Below, piece by piece: positions 31,238-39,681 of a DNA stretch of 39,690 nt (position 1 is its first letter; each line of letters starts with the position of its first letter). A program made the translations under genes and the position numbers. Below the pieces are notes generated by a model, which saw only the letters and a list, made by a program, of their open reading frames with translations, was not told the origin of the DNA and did no database searches. Source of the DNA: Streptomyces jumonjinensis (lineage in GTDB: Bacteria; Actinomycetota; Actinomycetes; Streptomycetales; Streptomycetaceae); contig NZ_VCLA01000111.1 of NCBI RefSeq assembly GCF_009600885.1, positions 21,304 through 60,993 of the forward strand, read 5' to 3'.

Positions 31238-31485
31238 CCCATTTACCCCAGCCGGACAGGGAGCCGCACCTTCTGTCACCCGCCGCCGGATGTGCGAAGC
31301 CCCCCACGGTCTTCGCGTCCATCCTTCGGAGACAGAAGGAACCTGCCCGACGCCGTACAGCCTTTCGGTTCGCACCCGACCTGGGCGAGGCATTTCAACT
31401 CTGGCCGAAACTCCGTGGTGACGGCCTGTGATGGCGTGCATACTCAATGATCGGGGGCGATTGCGGGTGCAACAGTGGGGGTTCA

Positions 31486-32517
31486 GTGCTGCGTATCCAT
31501 TTCACCGGTGACGACCTAGCCAGAGTGCGAATGGCCGTCCGGCCGGATGTGTGGTGGGAAACGATTCTCAGCTTTCATCGATTGAGAGAGCGGCGCCGCG
31601 CTCAGATGTTCGGCGAATGGCGCTCGGAAACCCGATCGCGGTTGAATGGTGAAACAAGCCTGCTCTCCGCTCTGGTGCCACCCCGGGGCTATTTCCCGGA
31701 CTTTCTCACTCCGCCCGGCGGCTGTGGCCTTGACACCGGGCTGGAGGCGATCCGGGCGACCCGGCCCGAGCGCCTCCATTCCGAACTGGAGCTGGTGTCG
31801 GCGGGCCACCCTCCTGAACAAGCCCCCGACCGCGCGGCCGAACGGACCGCGGAGCGGGCCGGACGCCTCGCCGGACTCGCGGAGGGGCGGAGCGAGCCGC
31901 TCGCCCGTCTGGTCTCGGTGCTCCGCGGCTACCATCGGGCCGCGATCGAGCCGTACTGGGCTCATATACAGGCCAGGGTCGAAGCGGACCGGGCGGTGCG
32001 CGGCCGGGCGCTGCTCGACGGCGGCGCCGCCGAACTGCTGGGCTCGCTGCCGCCCGTACTGCGCTGGCGCGCACCGGTCCTGGAGTCGGACTACCCCGTC
32101 GAGCGCGAACTGCGCCTGGACGGGCGGGGGCTGCTGCTCCAGCCGTCGTTCTTCTGCCGGGGCAACCCGGTGGTCTACCGGGACGCCGCGCTGCCGCCCG
32201 TGCTCGTCTATCCTGCCGCCCACAGCCCCGACCCGGCCTTCGGGGAGAGCGCGCAGGCCGCGCTCGCCCCCTCCCTCGGACGGCTCGTCGGGCACACCCG
32301 GTCCGCCGTGCTCCAGGCCATCCGCTACGGCTGCACCACCAGCGAACTGGCCCGCAGGGCCGGGGTCTCGCTCGCCTCCGCCAGCCAGCACGCGGCGGTG
32401 CTGCGGGAGGCGGGCCTGGTGCTGACCCTGCGGCACGGCAATTCCGTACTGCATACGCTGACCCCGCTGGGCGCCGCCCTGCTCAGGGGCGGCGCCCCGG
32501 CGGAGGCGACGGGGTAG
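31486..32517 (+). CDS. ArsR/SmtB-like winged-helix regulator (DUF5937 type)
   Basis: The product is 343 aa. The N-terminal 250 residues follow the DUF5937-like pattern (LRIHFTGDDLARVRMAVRPD in part, WWETILSFHRL, VPPRGYFPDFLTP). The C-terminal 80 residues are a winged helix (TTSELARRAGVSLASASQHA, then LREAGLVLTLRHGNSVLH). Such proteins are transcription regulators of unknown ligand. GTG 31486 is chosen over ATG 31447 because a G-rich ribosome site (31476-31481) precedes it and family members start with LRIHF. It is convergent with the DUF839 gene. Confidence 0.85.
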   Translation: MLRIHFTGDDLARVRMAVRPDVWWETILSFHRLRERRRAQMFGEWRSETRSRLNGETSLLSALVPPRGYFPDFLTPPGGCGLDTGLEAIRATRPERLHSELELVSAGHPPEQAPDRAAERTAERAGRLAGLAEGRSEPLARLVSVLRGYHRAAIEPYWAHIQARVEADRAVRGRALLDGGAAELLGSLPPVLRWRAPVLESDYPVERELRLDGRGLLLQPSFFCRGNPVVYRDAALPPVLVYPAAHSPDPAFGESAQAALAPSLGRLVGHTRSAVLQAIRYGCTTSELARRAGVSLASASQHAAVLREAGLVLTLRHGNSVLHTLTPLGAALLRGGAPAEATG

Positions 32518-32544
32518 CGGCCAGGCCCTGGACGCGGACCGGGC

Positions 32545-32571
32545 CGGTCCTGGCCGTTGGCCGGACCGGTC
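32545..32571. terminator. GC-rich imperfect hairpin between convergent genes
   Basis: Around 32545-32571, GGCCGG and CCGGACCGG-type arms fold with one bulge and a 3-base GTT loop. It sits between the stops at 32517 and 32570 and overlaps the latter by two bases. It could terminate either gene. Confidence 0.45.
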
Positions 32572-33835
32572 AGACGCGGAACGGGCCGGTCACCTCGTAG
32601 GTGATCCCGCCCGACGACGAGCCGCTCGTACCGCGCTGGCTGGAGAAGTACAGCCGGGTCCCGTCCGGGGAGAACGCCGGGCCGGTGATCTCCGACGCCG
32701 ACTGCCCCCCGATCCGGAGGAAGGGCGCCACCTCCCCCTCCGGGGTGATCACACAGATCTCCATGTCCCCGCCGTCCTCCGCCACGAACAGATCGCCCGA
32801 GGCGCTGCCCGTGACATTGTCGACGCCGGTCAGCGGCGCATCCCCGCTGACCAGGGAGTCGTCATAGGCCAGTGCGTAGGTGCCGGCGTTCAGATTCAGC
32901 CGCCAGACCCGGTTGTCGCCCTTGGTGGTGAACCACACCCGGTCATCGGCGTAGTAACAGCCCTCGCCGCCGCTGAACTTCTTCGCGCCCGGCACCTGGC
33001 TGCGGGTCACGGTCGGCGAGCCGTCCGGGTCGGGGACGGTCGTCCAGGTGAAGGAGCCCGACGTGGCGCCGCCCGCCGTCAGCACCTGGAGGACGCCCGA
33101 CGACAGATCGCCCCAGACCGTGGGGACGAACCGGTAGAAACAGCCGTTGGACTCGTCCTCGGTCAGATAGATCACCCGGCGTACGGGGTCGGCGGCGGCG
33201 GCCTCGTGCTTGAAGCGGCCCATCGCGTCCCGGCGCACGGCCGGAGCCACCCCCCAGGGGTCGGTCTCGTACACCCACCCCCGGCTCACCTCCTCGCAGG
33301 AGAGCCAGGTGTTCCAGGGGGTCTGCCCGCCCGCGCAGTTCTGCCGGGTGTTCGACAGAATCCGGTACGCGCCGGTGATCGCGCCGGACGGGTCGAAACG
33401 CACCGCGCTCGCGCCGCCCGAGGGGTCGATCTCCGCGTTGGAGACATAGATCCAGCCGTCGCCGTCCGCGAAGCACGCCCCGCCGTCCGGGGCGCTGTGC
33501 CAGCTGTACGACGTACCGGTGACCCGCTGTCCCGAGCGGGCGATCACCCGGGAGGTGAAGCCGGCCGGCAGCGCGATGCCGTTCGCGTCGGCGGCGCCGA
33601 GCGCGCCATAGGGGCCGGGGCCGGGCTGAGCGGGATCCTCGGCGGCGGGGCGGGCTGGGGAACCGGCCGCCGGGTCCGGGGCCGGGTCGTCGAGGCCCGG
33701 GTCCGGGATCGGGACGGGGGCTGTGCCCGGGGCCGGGACCGGGGCAGCCAGGGCCGCGTCGCGCCACAGAGAGCCGCCGAGCGCGGCGGCCGAGCCGCCG
33801 ATGACCGCAGTGCGCAGAAAGCCGCGTCGTTCCAC
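32570..33835 (-). CDS. Tat-exported PhoX/DUF839-like phosphatase-type propeller
   Basis: The product is 421 aa. The Tat leader is MERRGFLRTAVIGG followed by an Ala/Gly core, with start GTG 33835 (CTGGAG 7 bases upstream). After a Pro-rich linker (about 28-75) comes the DUF839/PhoX beta-propeller: CEE near residue 180 (TWLSCEEVSRGWVYE), DESNGCFYRF, GGEGCYYADDRVWFTTKGDNRVWRL in two parts, and VDNVTGSASGDLFVAEDGGD. PhoX-type enzymes are Ca/Fe-dependent alkaline phosphatases. Smaller actinobacterial members often are untested. Phosphate release outside the cell is the best guess. Confidence 0.85.
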   Translation of the reverse strand: MERRGFLRTAVIGGSAAALGGSLWRDAALAAPVPAPGTAPVPIPDPGLDDPAPDPAAGSPARPAAEDPAQPGPGPYGALGAADANGIALPAGFTSRVIARSGQRVTGTSYSWHSAPDGGACFADGDGWIYVSNAEIDPSGGASAVRFDPSGAITGAYRILSNTRQNCAGGQTPWNTWLSCEEVSRGWVYETDPWGVAPAVRRDAMGRFKHEAAAADPVRRVIYLTEDESNGCFYRFVPTVWGDLSSGVLQVLTAGGATSGSFTWTTVPDPDGSPTVTRSQVPGAKKFSGGEGCYYADDRVWFTTKGDNRVWRLNLNAGTYALAYDDSLVSGDAPLTGVDNVTGSASGDLFVAEDGGDMEICVITPEGEVAPFLRIGGQSASEITGPAFSPDGTRLYFSSQRGTSGSSSGGITYEVTGPFRV

Positions 33836-33920
33836 GTATCGCTCCAGTTGGACTGGTTGACCGCCCGCGCCGCCGGGCGGCGGCGCGGTGTCGCGCGACG
33901 AGGGAACCTAGAGGCCCACG

Positions 33921-33937
33921 GTTGACGGAGCGTCAAC
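33921..33937. promoter_or_regulatory. 17-bp palindrome upstream of the DUF839 gene
   Basis: GTTGACG-GAG-CGTCAAC at 33921-33937 is a perfect palindrome with 7-bp arms. It lies about 85 bases upstream of GTG 33835, in the right place for an operator. No known regulator is assigned. Confidence 0.5.
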
Positions 33938-33979
33938 AACAGATGACGCCGAGAGGTCGAACCTGTGCGGATACCGAGG

Positions 33980-35995
33980 TCAGCGACGGTCCCAGGAGTT
34001 CGACGCGCGCTCATTATCAGCCAGCCGGAAGCGCAGACGGCAGATCACCGCCTCCGTGTCCCGCCGTACCGCGTGCGCCAGCACCGCCCCGCGCTGGTTC
34101 TGTAGCAGCCGCTGCCACAGCCGCTCCGGCTCCGCCTCCGGTATCAGCACGGTGACCCGGGTGCCTGGGTGGTACCGGTAGATCCTGCGTACGTACTCCG
34201 ACACCGGCCGCCCTATCGTCCGGTGCTCCGAGGTCAGCTCCACCAGCTCGACGCCCGGATTCCACAGCTCCCAGTCCCGGCGCAGCGCCCTGGACTCCGC
34301 GCGGTCCTCCGCGTCCTGATGGGTGACGGTCACCGCCCGCACCTCGTCCCCCAGCGACACCGCCGCGTTCACGGCCTCCGAGGTCAGCCGGGACAGATGC
34401 GATACGGGAACGATCACCAGCGAGCGCTCCCGGCGCGGGGCCTGAGGCACCCGGCCCAGCCCGATGCGCTCGTCGATCCGGCCATAGGCGCGGTGCACCC
34501 GCTCGAAGAGCAGCACCAGCGCGGGCAGCGCGAGCACGATCAGCCACGCCCCCTCGGTGAACTTGGTGGCGGTGACGACGACGGCGCTCACCCCGGTCAG
34601 CACGGCCCCCAGACCGTTGAGCACCGCCTTGCGCCGCCAGCCGGCCGAGCGCTCCTGCCGCCAGTGGACCACCATCCCGGTCTGGCAGACGGTGAAGCCG
34701 ACGAAGACGCCGATCGCGAAGAGCGGCACCAGGGTGTTGGTGTCGCCGCCGGAGAAGAGCAGCAGCAGGGCCGCGACGGCGGCCAGCGCGATCACTCCGT
34801 GGCGGTGCACCTCGCGGTCGGCCTTCAGCCGGAAGACATGCGGGAGGAAGTTGTCGCGGGCGAGGAGCGACATCAGCACCGGCAGCCCGCCGAAGGAGGT
34901 GTTCGCGGCCAGCGCCAGCAGGACGACGGTCGCGAACTGGACGACGTAGAAGCCCCAGTTGTGGCCGAGCGAGGCGTCGGCGAGCTGGGCGAGGACGGTG
35001 ACGCCTTCGACCGGCTGGAGATGGAAGCGGCCGATGAGGACCGAGAGGCCGATCAGCATCACCCCGAGCAGCGCGCCGAGCGCGATCTCGGTGTGCTGGG
35101 CCCGCTTGGCGGCCGGGGCCCGGAAGGACGGCACGGCGTTGGCGACCGCCTCCACCCCGGTCAGCGCCGAGCAGCCGGATGCGAACGCCTTGAGCAGCAG
35201 CAGCGCGCCGACCGTGGTGGCGCTGTCGCCGAGCGCGGAGGCATGGCCGTCCGCCGTCTCGGTGGAGACCGGGCCGTCCCGGAACAGACCCACCGCGATC
35301 AGGGTCAGAATCGAGCCGACGAACACTGCCGTGGGCACGATGAACGCCTTCGCCGAATCGACGATTCCGCGCAGATTCACCGAGGTGACCAGGACCAGCA
35401 CCCCGAGGCAGAGCGGCAGCCGGTGGTCGTAGAGGGAGGGGAAGGCGGAGGTGAGCGCGGCCACGCCCGCGGTGACGGAGACCGCCACGTTCAGGACGTA
35501 GTCGAGGATCAGCGAGGCCGCCGCCACCAGCCCGGTGCGCCGTCCCAGATGGGCGCGGGCGACGGCGTACGACCCGCCGCCGTCCGGGAACGCGGCGATG
35601 ACCTGGCGGTAGGAGGCCACCAGCACGACGAGCAGCGCGGCGATGGCGAGGGTGACGGGGAGGGTGTAGCCGAGGCCGACGCCGCCCGCCGTCGCCAGGA
35701 CGAGCACGATGGCCTCGGGACCGTACGCCACCGACGCCATCGCGTCCAGGGAGAGGGCGGCCAGACCCTGGAGCGCGGTGAGCCGGTGCCGTTCGCCCGC
35801 GAGGGTGACGCCTGGGGGGCGGTCGGAGGCGTCTTCGCCGGGTGGGCGGTGCGCGGCGTCCTCGCCGGGGGGCCGGTCCGAGGGCTCTTCGCCAGAGGGC
35901 CGGTTCGCGGCCTTTGCGCCGGAGGGGCTGTCGGCGGCGTCCTCGCCGGGGAGGCGGCCGGAGGCGCCCGAGGGCGGAGTGGAGAGCGTCGTCAT
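33980..35995 (-). CDS. KimA-like APC-superfamily potassium permease
   Basis: The product is 671 aa. About residues 1-65 form a hydrophilic cytosolic tail of 10-residue repeats (RPPGEDAA, RPSGEEPS, RPPGEDAS), encoded by about 30-base DNA repeats near 35820-35960. Then come about 12 TM segments with the KimA/YdaO hallmark ALSLDAMASVAYGPEAIVLVL, FPDGGGSYAVAR and TGVEAVANAVPSF. The last 170 residues are a cytosolic universal-stress-like domain (RSLVIVPVSHLSRLTSEAV, then VTVTHQDAEDR). In Bacillus, KimA imports K+ with protons and is inhibited by c-di-AMP. This is a homologue by pattern, so K+ uptake is likely but inferred. ATG 35995 has GGAGG upstream. Confidence 0.85.
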   Translation of the reverse strand: MTTLSTPPSGASGRLPGEDAADSPSGAKAANRPSGEEPSDRPPGEDAAHRPPGEDASDRPPGVTLAGERHRLTALQGLAALSLDAMASVAYGPEAIVLVLATAGGVGLGYTLPVTLAIAALLVVLVASYRQVIAAFPDGGGSYAVARAHLGRRTGLVAAASLILDYVLNVAVSVTAGVAALTSAFPSLYDHRLPLCLGVLVLVTSVNLRGIVDSAKAFIVPTAVFVGSILTLIAVGLFRDGPVSTETADGHASALGDSATTVGALLLLKAFASGCSALTGVEAVANAVPSFRAPAAKRAQHTEIALGALLGVMLIGLSVLIGRFHLQPVEGVTVLAQLADASLGHNWGFYVVQFATVVLLALAANTSFGGLPVLMSLLARDNFLPHVFRLKADREVHRHGVIALAAVAALLLLFSGGDTNTLVPLFAIGVFVGFTVCQTGMVVHWRQERSAGWRRKAVLNGLGAVLTGVSAVVVTATKFTEGAWLIVLALPALVLLFERVHRAYGRIDERIGLGRVPQAPRRERSLVIVPVSHLSRLTSEAVNAAVSLGDEVRAVTVTHQDAEDRAESRALRRDWELWNPGVELVELTSEHRTIGRPVSEYVRRIYRYHPGTRVTVLIPEAEPERLWQRLLQNQRGAVLAHAVRRDTEAVICRLRFRLADNERASNSWDRR

Positions 35996-36230
35996 CGTGT
36001 CGGGAACCTCCGCTGATGGCGGGTCGGAGTGCCGGAGGCCCTGAAGGCGGCCGGGGCGGGGTGGGCAGCCCCAGCGTGCGGGCCGTTTTCTCCTGTCACC
36101 TGACCTCTTGTCATGACCCTTGCGCTATGGCGGGCCGTCTTCACACGACATTGACGCGCGGCGTACGGAATCCGTCAGCGGTTGACGGCGATGCGGACAG
36201 CGGAGGGGGTGTGGTTCTACCGTCCCGCCC

Positions 36231-36875
36231 ATGGAGAGTGAGAGCGGGAGCGAGAGCGGGAACGGCGGATTCCAGGACGGAACGAGAGCCGGGGAGGGCG
36301 CGGGGGCCGACTCCGGCTCCGGGGAGGGCGCGGGGCCTGGCTCCGAGGGCGACGGCCCGGGGGACCCGGAACGGGTGGTGCTCGCCGAGGACCGGCGCTG
36401 GGTGCACGATCTCTGGGCGGCCTTCTTCTGCTCCCTGAGCCTGATCGTGCTCCTCCATCTGGTGGACCTCGCCGCCGGAACCGTCGAAGCGGGGCGCTCC
36501 ATGCTCTGGGCCGGGCTCGCCGTGACGCTCTTCGTCGTGCTCTTCCCGCCCCGGGTGACGGCTGGCCGCCACTGGCTCTCGGTACGCGGACTCCTTGGCG
36601 AACGCCGGGTCAGCACCGATCTGCTCACCCAGGTCTCCCGCCGCGACGGCATCGCCCAGCGGATCGTGCTCAAGGACGTACGGGGCCGCCGGGTCGAGGT
36701 GGACCCGACGACCCTCGCCGCCAATCCGCTGCTCTGGCACGAACTCGACCGGGGAGCGCGGGTCGCCGGGGAGCGCGGGCTGCTGCGCACCGGCTCCCCG
36801 GTGCTCCGGACGCTCCGCGAGCGGATCGAGTCGGACACGGCGCGCGCGGTGTTCGAGGCGTCGGACCTGGTGTGA
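36231..36875 (+). CDS. Membrane protein with a PH-like C-terminal domain
   Basis: The product is 214 aa. Residues 1-55 are acidic and Gly/Ser/Glu-rich (low complexity). Two TM segments follow (about 62-82 and 89-107), then a soluble part resembling a bacterial PH-like domain: HWLSVRGLLGERRVSTDLL, IVLKDVRGRRVEVDPTTL. The family function is unknown. There is no clear ribosome site before ATG 36231, and GGAGGGGG at 36203-36209 is too far. It is convergent with the SDR gene and divergent from the permease across 35996-36230, where I see no clear promoter. Confidence 0.75.
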   Translation: MESESGSESGNGGFQDGTRAGEGAGADSGSGEGAGPGSEGDGPGDPERVVLAEDRRWVHDLWAAFFCSLSLIVLLHLVDLAAGTVEAGRSMLWAGLAVTLFVVLFPPRVTAGRHWLSVRGLLGERRVSTDLLTQVSRRDGIAQRIVLKDVRGRRVEVDPTTLAANPLLWHELDRGARVAGERGLLRTGSPVLRTLRERIESDTARAVFEASDLV

Positions 36876-36924
36876 GGCGCCGGGTGTGAGGTGAGGGTGC
36901 GCTCAGGGCCGACGGGTCAGTGTG

Positions 36925-37851
36925 TCAGTGGGGCAGCCCCTCGTACACCACGCCCGTGAGCTGCTCCGACGCCACCCACAGCCGTTCTCCCGCCACATCG
37001 TCGCGGGTCCAGCTCGCCCGCCACGACGGGGCGGGCGAGCCCCGCCAGCCCACCGGGCCCGGGCCGGTGAACGAGTCCGGCCGTACCCCCCGCGCGGTCG
37101 CCGCGTACAGCGTCGGCAGCGCCCCGGCGAGGGCCGACTGCGCGAAGACGCGGTTGCCGACCCGCATGAAACGCTCCGCGGACCGCCGTCCCTCCATCCG
37201 CGGCCCCGCGGTCTGGAGATTGGTGGCCGCGTACCCCGGATGCGCGGCGGCGACGACCACATCGGAGCCCGCGACCGTCAGCCGTCGCGCCAGCTCGTGC
37301 ACGAAGAGCAGATTCGCCGTCTTGGAGCGGGCGTAGGCGATCCAGCGGCGGTACCGGTGTTCGCTGTTGAGATCGCCCATGTCCACATTGGCCAGCGCGT
37401 GCATGGCGCTGGACACGCTGACCACCCGGGCGCCGGGGGTGTTCAGCACCTTCGGCATCAGCAGCCCGGTGAGCGCGAAATGGCCGAGATGGTTGACGCC
37501 GAACTGGGTCTCGAAGCCATCGGCGGTCCGGCCCCTCGGCAGGGCCATCACCCCCGCGTTGTCGATGAGCAGATCGAGCCGCTCATAGGGATAACCGGCC
37601 GCGAACTCCCGTACCGAGGAGAGATCGGCGAGATCCAGCGCCCGGTACTCCACCTCGGCGCCCGGCAGCGCGGCCCTGATCCGCTCCTCCGCCTCCCTGC
37701 CGCGCTCCTCGCTGCGGCAGGCGAGCACCACTCTCGCACCCCTGCGGGCCAGTTCCCGGGCCGTGATCAGCCCGAGGCCGCTGTTGGCCCCGGTGACCAC
37801 GGCCGTACGTCCGTGCTGATCCGGCATGTCGCTGCTGCGCCAGCCCGTCAT
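36925..37851 (-). CDS. Short-chain dehydrogenase/reductase
   Basis: The product is 308 aa. A classical SDR of the retinol-dehydrogenase-like type: nucleotide-binding TGANSGLG (about 18-25), LACRS (the Arg favours NADP), NAG at LLIDNAGVM, catalytic Ser in VSVSSAMHALA and YxxxK in YARSK. Substrate is unknown. ATG 37851 is preceded by AAGGGCG at about 8 bases; ATG 37827 is a shorter option. The frame upstream to 37959 has no support. It is divergent from the methyltransferase gene. Confidence 0.92.
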   Translation of the reverse strand: MTGWRSSDMPDQHGRTAVVTGANSGLGLITARELARRGARVVLACRSEERGREAEERIRAALPGAEVEYRALDLADLSSVREFAAGYPYERLDLLIDNAGVMALPRGRTADGFETQFGVNHLGHFALTGLLMPKVLNTPGARVVSVSSAMHALANVDMGDLNSEHRYRRWIAYARSKTANLLFVHELARRLTVAGSDVVVAAAHPGYAATNLQTAGPRMEGRRSAERFMRVGNRVFAQSALAGALPTLYAATARGVRPDSFTGPGPVGWRGSPAPSWRASWTRDDVAGERLWVASEQLTGVVYEGLPH

Positions 37852-37994
37852 CGTCTCGCCCTTCGCTCGGGAGGTCCCCCCGGAGCCCCCTGGAATACAG
37901 CCGAACTCCGCCGTCGTATCTGGGCGATCAGCGTAGGATCCGTCAGCCCGGGGAGCCACTGTCCGGGCACGCCCTTCGGCCCCGGAAGGCTCTC

Positions 37995-38843
37995 ATGCCA
38001 TCGATTCCGCCGCACGGCTACAGCTCCATCGTCGACCGGCTCCGCACGGCGGGCTGCGTCTTCGCCGAGGACGAGGCCGAACTGCTGATCTCCGAGGCCG
38101 ACGGCCCGGCCCGGCTCGCCGCGATGGTGGAACGGCGGATCGCCGGACTGCCGCTGGAGCATGTGCTCGGCTGGGCCGAGTTCCGGGGGCTGCGCTTCGC
38201 CGTGGCCCCCGGGGTCTTCGTGCCCCGCCGCCGCACCGGATTCCTGGTCGGGCGGGCCGCCGAGCTCGCCCGGCCCGGCGCGGTCGTCGTCGATCTGTGC
38301 TGCGGCTCGGGCGCGCTGGGCGCGGCGCTCGCCGCGGAGCTGGGCCGGGCCGAGCTGTACGCCGCCGACATCGACCCCGCGGCGGTGCGCTGCGCCCGGC
38401 GCAATCTCGCGGGCGTGGGCGGGGTGGCGTGCTGGGGCGATCTCTACGATCCGCTGCCGGGCGGGCTCCGCGGCCGGGTCGATGTGCTGCTGGCGAACGC
38501 GCCGTATGTGCCGACGGGTGAGATCGGCCTGCTGCCCGCCGAGGCCCGGCTGCATGAGGCGCGGGTCGCGCTCGACGGCGGTCCGGACGGCCTCGATGTG
38601 CTGCGGCGGGTGGCGGGCGGGGCGTACGACTGGCTCCGTCCGGGCGGTTCGCTGCTGTTCGAGACCGGCGAGCGCCAGACGGCGGAGGCGCTCCGGATCG
38701 CGGCGGCGGGCGGGCTGACGGCCCGGGCTGCGCGGTCGGCCGAACTCGGCGCGACGGTGGTGACCGGGACCCGGCCGATCGGTCCGGCCAGGGTGCCGCG
38801 CCCCGGTGGCTGGGGGAGCGGGGACGGTCGCGGGGGGCGCTGA
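37995..38843 (+). CDS. PrmC-related N5-glutamine methyltransferase-like protein
   Basis: The product is 282 aa. It belongs to the SAM-dependent methyltransferases of the HemK/PrmC type: an N-terminal helical domain (LEHVLGWAEFRGL), the SAM motif VVDLCCGSGALG (about 100-111), a DIDP loop, and the catalytic motif NAPYVPTGEI (about 170). True PrmC has NPPY; the NAPY form marks the paralogue family annotated as putative protein-(glutamine-N5) methyltransferase, unknown substrate. GGAAGG lies 5 bases before ATG 37995. The target protein is not known. Confidence 0.9.
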   Translation: MPSIPPHGYSSIVDRLRTAGCVFAEDEAELLISEADGPARLAAMVERRIAGLPLEHVLGWAEFRGLRFAVAPGVFVPRRRTGFLVGRAAELARPGAVVVDLCCGSGALGAALAAELGRAELYAADIDPAAVRCARRNLAGVGGVACWGDLYDPLPGGLRGRVDVLLANAPYVPTGEIGLLPAEARLHEARVALDGGPDGLDVLRRVAGGAYDWLRPGGSLLFETGERQTAEALRIAAAGGLTARAARSAELGATVVTGTRPIGPARVPRPGGWGSGDGRGGR

Positions 38844-38853
38844 TCATCCGGGG

Positions 38854-39594
38854 TCATGCCTTGCCGGTGATGTCTCCGGTGGTGCTGGTGGTGGCGTTAC
38901 CGGTGGTGTTACCGGTCGCCGGGTCGGCTGCCGGGTCGGTTGCCGTTCCGGTCGCCGTTCCGGTCGCCGTGGTCTCGCGTACGCCGATGAGATGGGCGAA
39001 GGCGACCACGTTCCCCCGGTAGCCGGTCTTCTCGCTGAAGCCGCCGCCGCAGGTGATCACCCGTAGCTCGGCGCGGTTCTTCGGTTCGTACACCTTGCGG
39101 TCGGGGAAGGCGTCGGCCTCGTAGACCTCGATGGCGTCGATGGTGAACACGGCCGTCCGGCCGTCCTGGCGCGAGACCTCGATCCGGTTGCCCTTCTTGA
39201 GCGCGCCGAGACCGTAGAAGACGGCCGGGCCCCGGGCGTTGTCGACATGGCCGGCGACGATGGCGGTGCCCTCGGCGCCCGGGGGCGTGCCGTTCCGGTA
39301 CCAGCCCGCGAGATTGCCGTCGTCGGGCGGGGGCACCTCCAGACCGCCCTCGCGGTCGAGACCGAGCCCGATGAGGGGGGTGTCGACGTCGATGTAGGGG
39401 ATGCGCAGCCGCAGCGGCGCGGACGGGGGAAGCGGGTCGGCGGCGGCGCTGGAGTACGCGTGCGGGCCGGCGGCGAACGCCTCGGCGGCGGAGGGGACGG
39501 GCGGGGTGACGTTCTGGGAGCCGTTGTGCACCAGCCACACACCGGCGCAGACGGCGATGGCCAGGGGCCAGCCCGTGAGCTTGGTGCTGCCCAT
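38854..39594 (-). CDS. Class F sortase
   Basis: The product is 246 aa. Membrane-anchored by TM residues about 8-24 (WPLAIAVCAGVWLV), then a sortase beta-barrel from about 62. Active-site residues are visible: His in VAGHVDN, Cys in VITCGGGF and Arg in TGYRGN. Class F sortases are common in Actinobacteria and mostly of unknown substrate. The last 38 residues are a Thr/Gly/Ala tail (TATGTATGTATD), an unusual extension encoded by 12-base repeats near 38940-38970. AAGGAG lies 5 bases before ATG 39594, so it is preferred over GTG 39600. No clear LPXTG substrate gene lies in the window. Confidence 0.92.
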   Translation of the reverse strand: MGSTKLTGWPLAIAVCAGVWLVHNGSQNVTPPVPSAAEAFAAGPHAYSSAAADPLPPSAPLRLRIPYIDVDTPLIGLGLDREGGLEVPPPDDGNLAGWYRNGTPPGAEGTAIVAGHVDNARGPAVFYGLGALKKGNRIEVSRQDGRTAVFTIDAIEVYEADAFPDRKVYEPKNRAELRVITCGGGFSEKTGYRGNVVAFAHLIGVRETTATGTATGTATDPAADPATGNTTGNATTSTTGDITGKA

Positions 39595-39620
39595 CGGCAC
39601 TCCTTGAGTCGGCTCTGAGC

Positions 39621-39681
39621 CCCCCGGCTGTGGTGAGTTTCCCCCGGCTGTGGCGGGCTCTCCCCCGGCTGTGGTGAGCTC
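39621..39681. repeat. Three 20-21 bp repeats at the window end
   Basis: Units CCCCCGGCTGTGGTGAG and variants start at 39621, 39641 and 39662. They lie upstream of the sortase gene and run into ten C residues (39681-39690) at the window edge. The poly-C may be a sequence-end artefact. Confidence 0.8.

Larger units (their letters stand above)
30826..31485. other. 660-bp intergenic region with a terminator, GC repeats and an AT-richer stretch
   Basis: No gene is supportable. Contents: a 17-bp perfect terminator (30898-30937); GC-rich tandem repeats (30938-31020); an AT-richer tract at about 31080-31180 (unusual in this DNA) with TTGTTG at 31109-31114 and TGTTAC at 31132-31137 as a possible promoter; a 7-bp hairpin at 31126-31142; a 15-bp hairpin at 31204-31237. 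The rest to GTG 31486 shows nothing clear. Confidence 0.6.

Noticed and set aside
33900..33975. PHO box before the PhoX-like gene
   Set aside because: Some GTTCGAC/GTCATCTG-like words occur, but no clean 11-base direct repeats in register were found.
35996..36230. c-di-AMP (ydaO-type) riboswitch before the KimA-like permease
   Set aside because: KimA genes can have one, but the conserved ydaO motifs are not visible in the short leader on the minus strand.
27683..39600. A biosynthetic gene cluster
   Set aside because: The LuxR/MFS/SDR/dioxygenase genes are scattered and no core synthase (PKS, NRPS, terpene, RiPP) is present.
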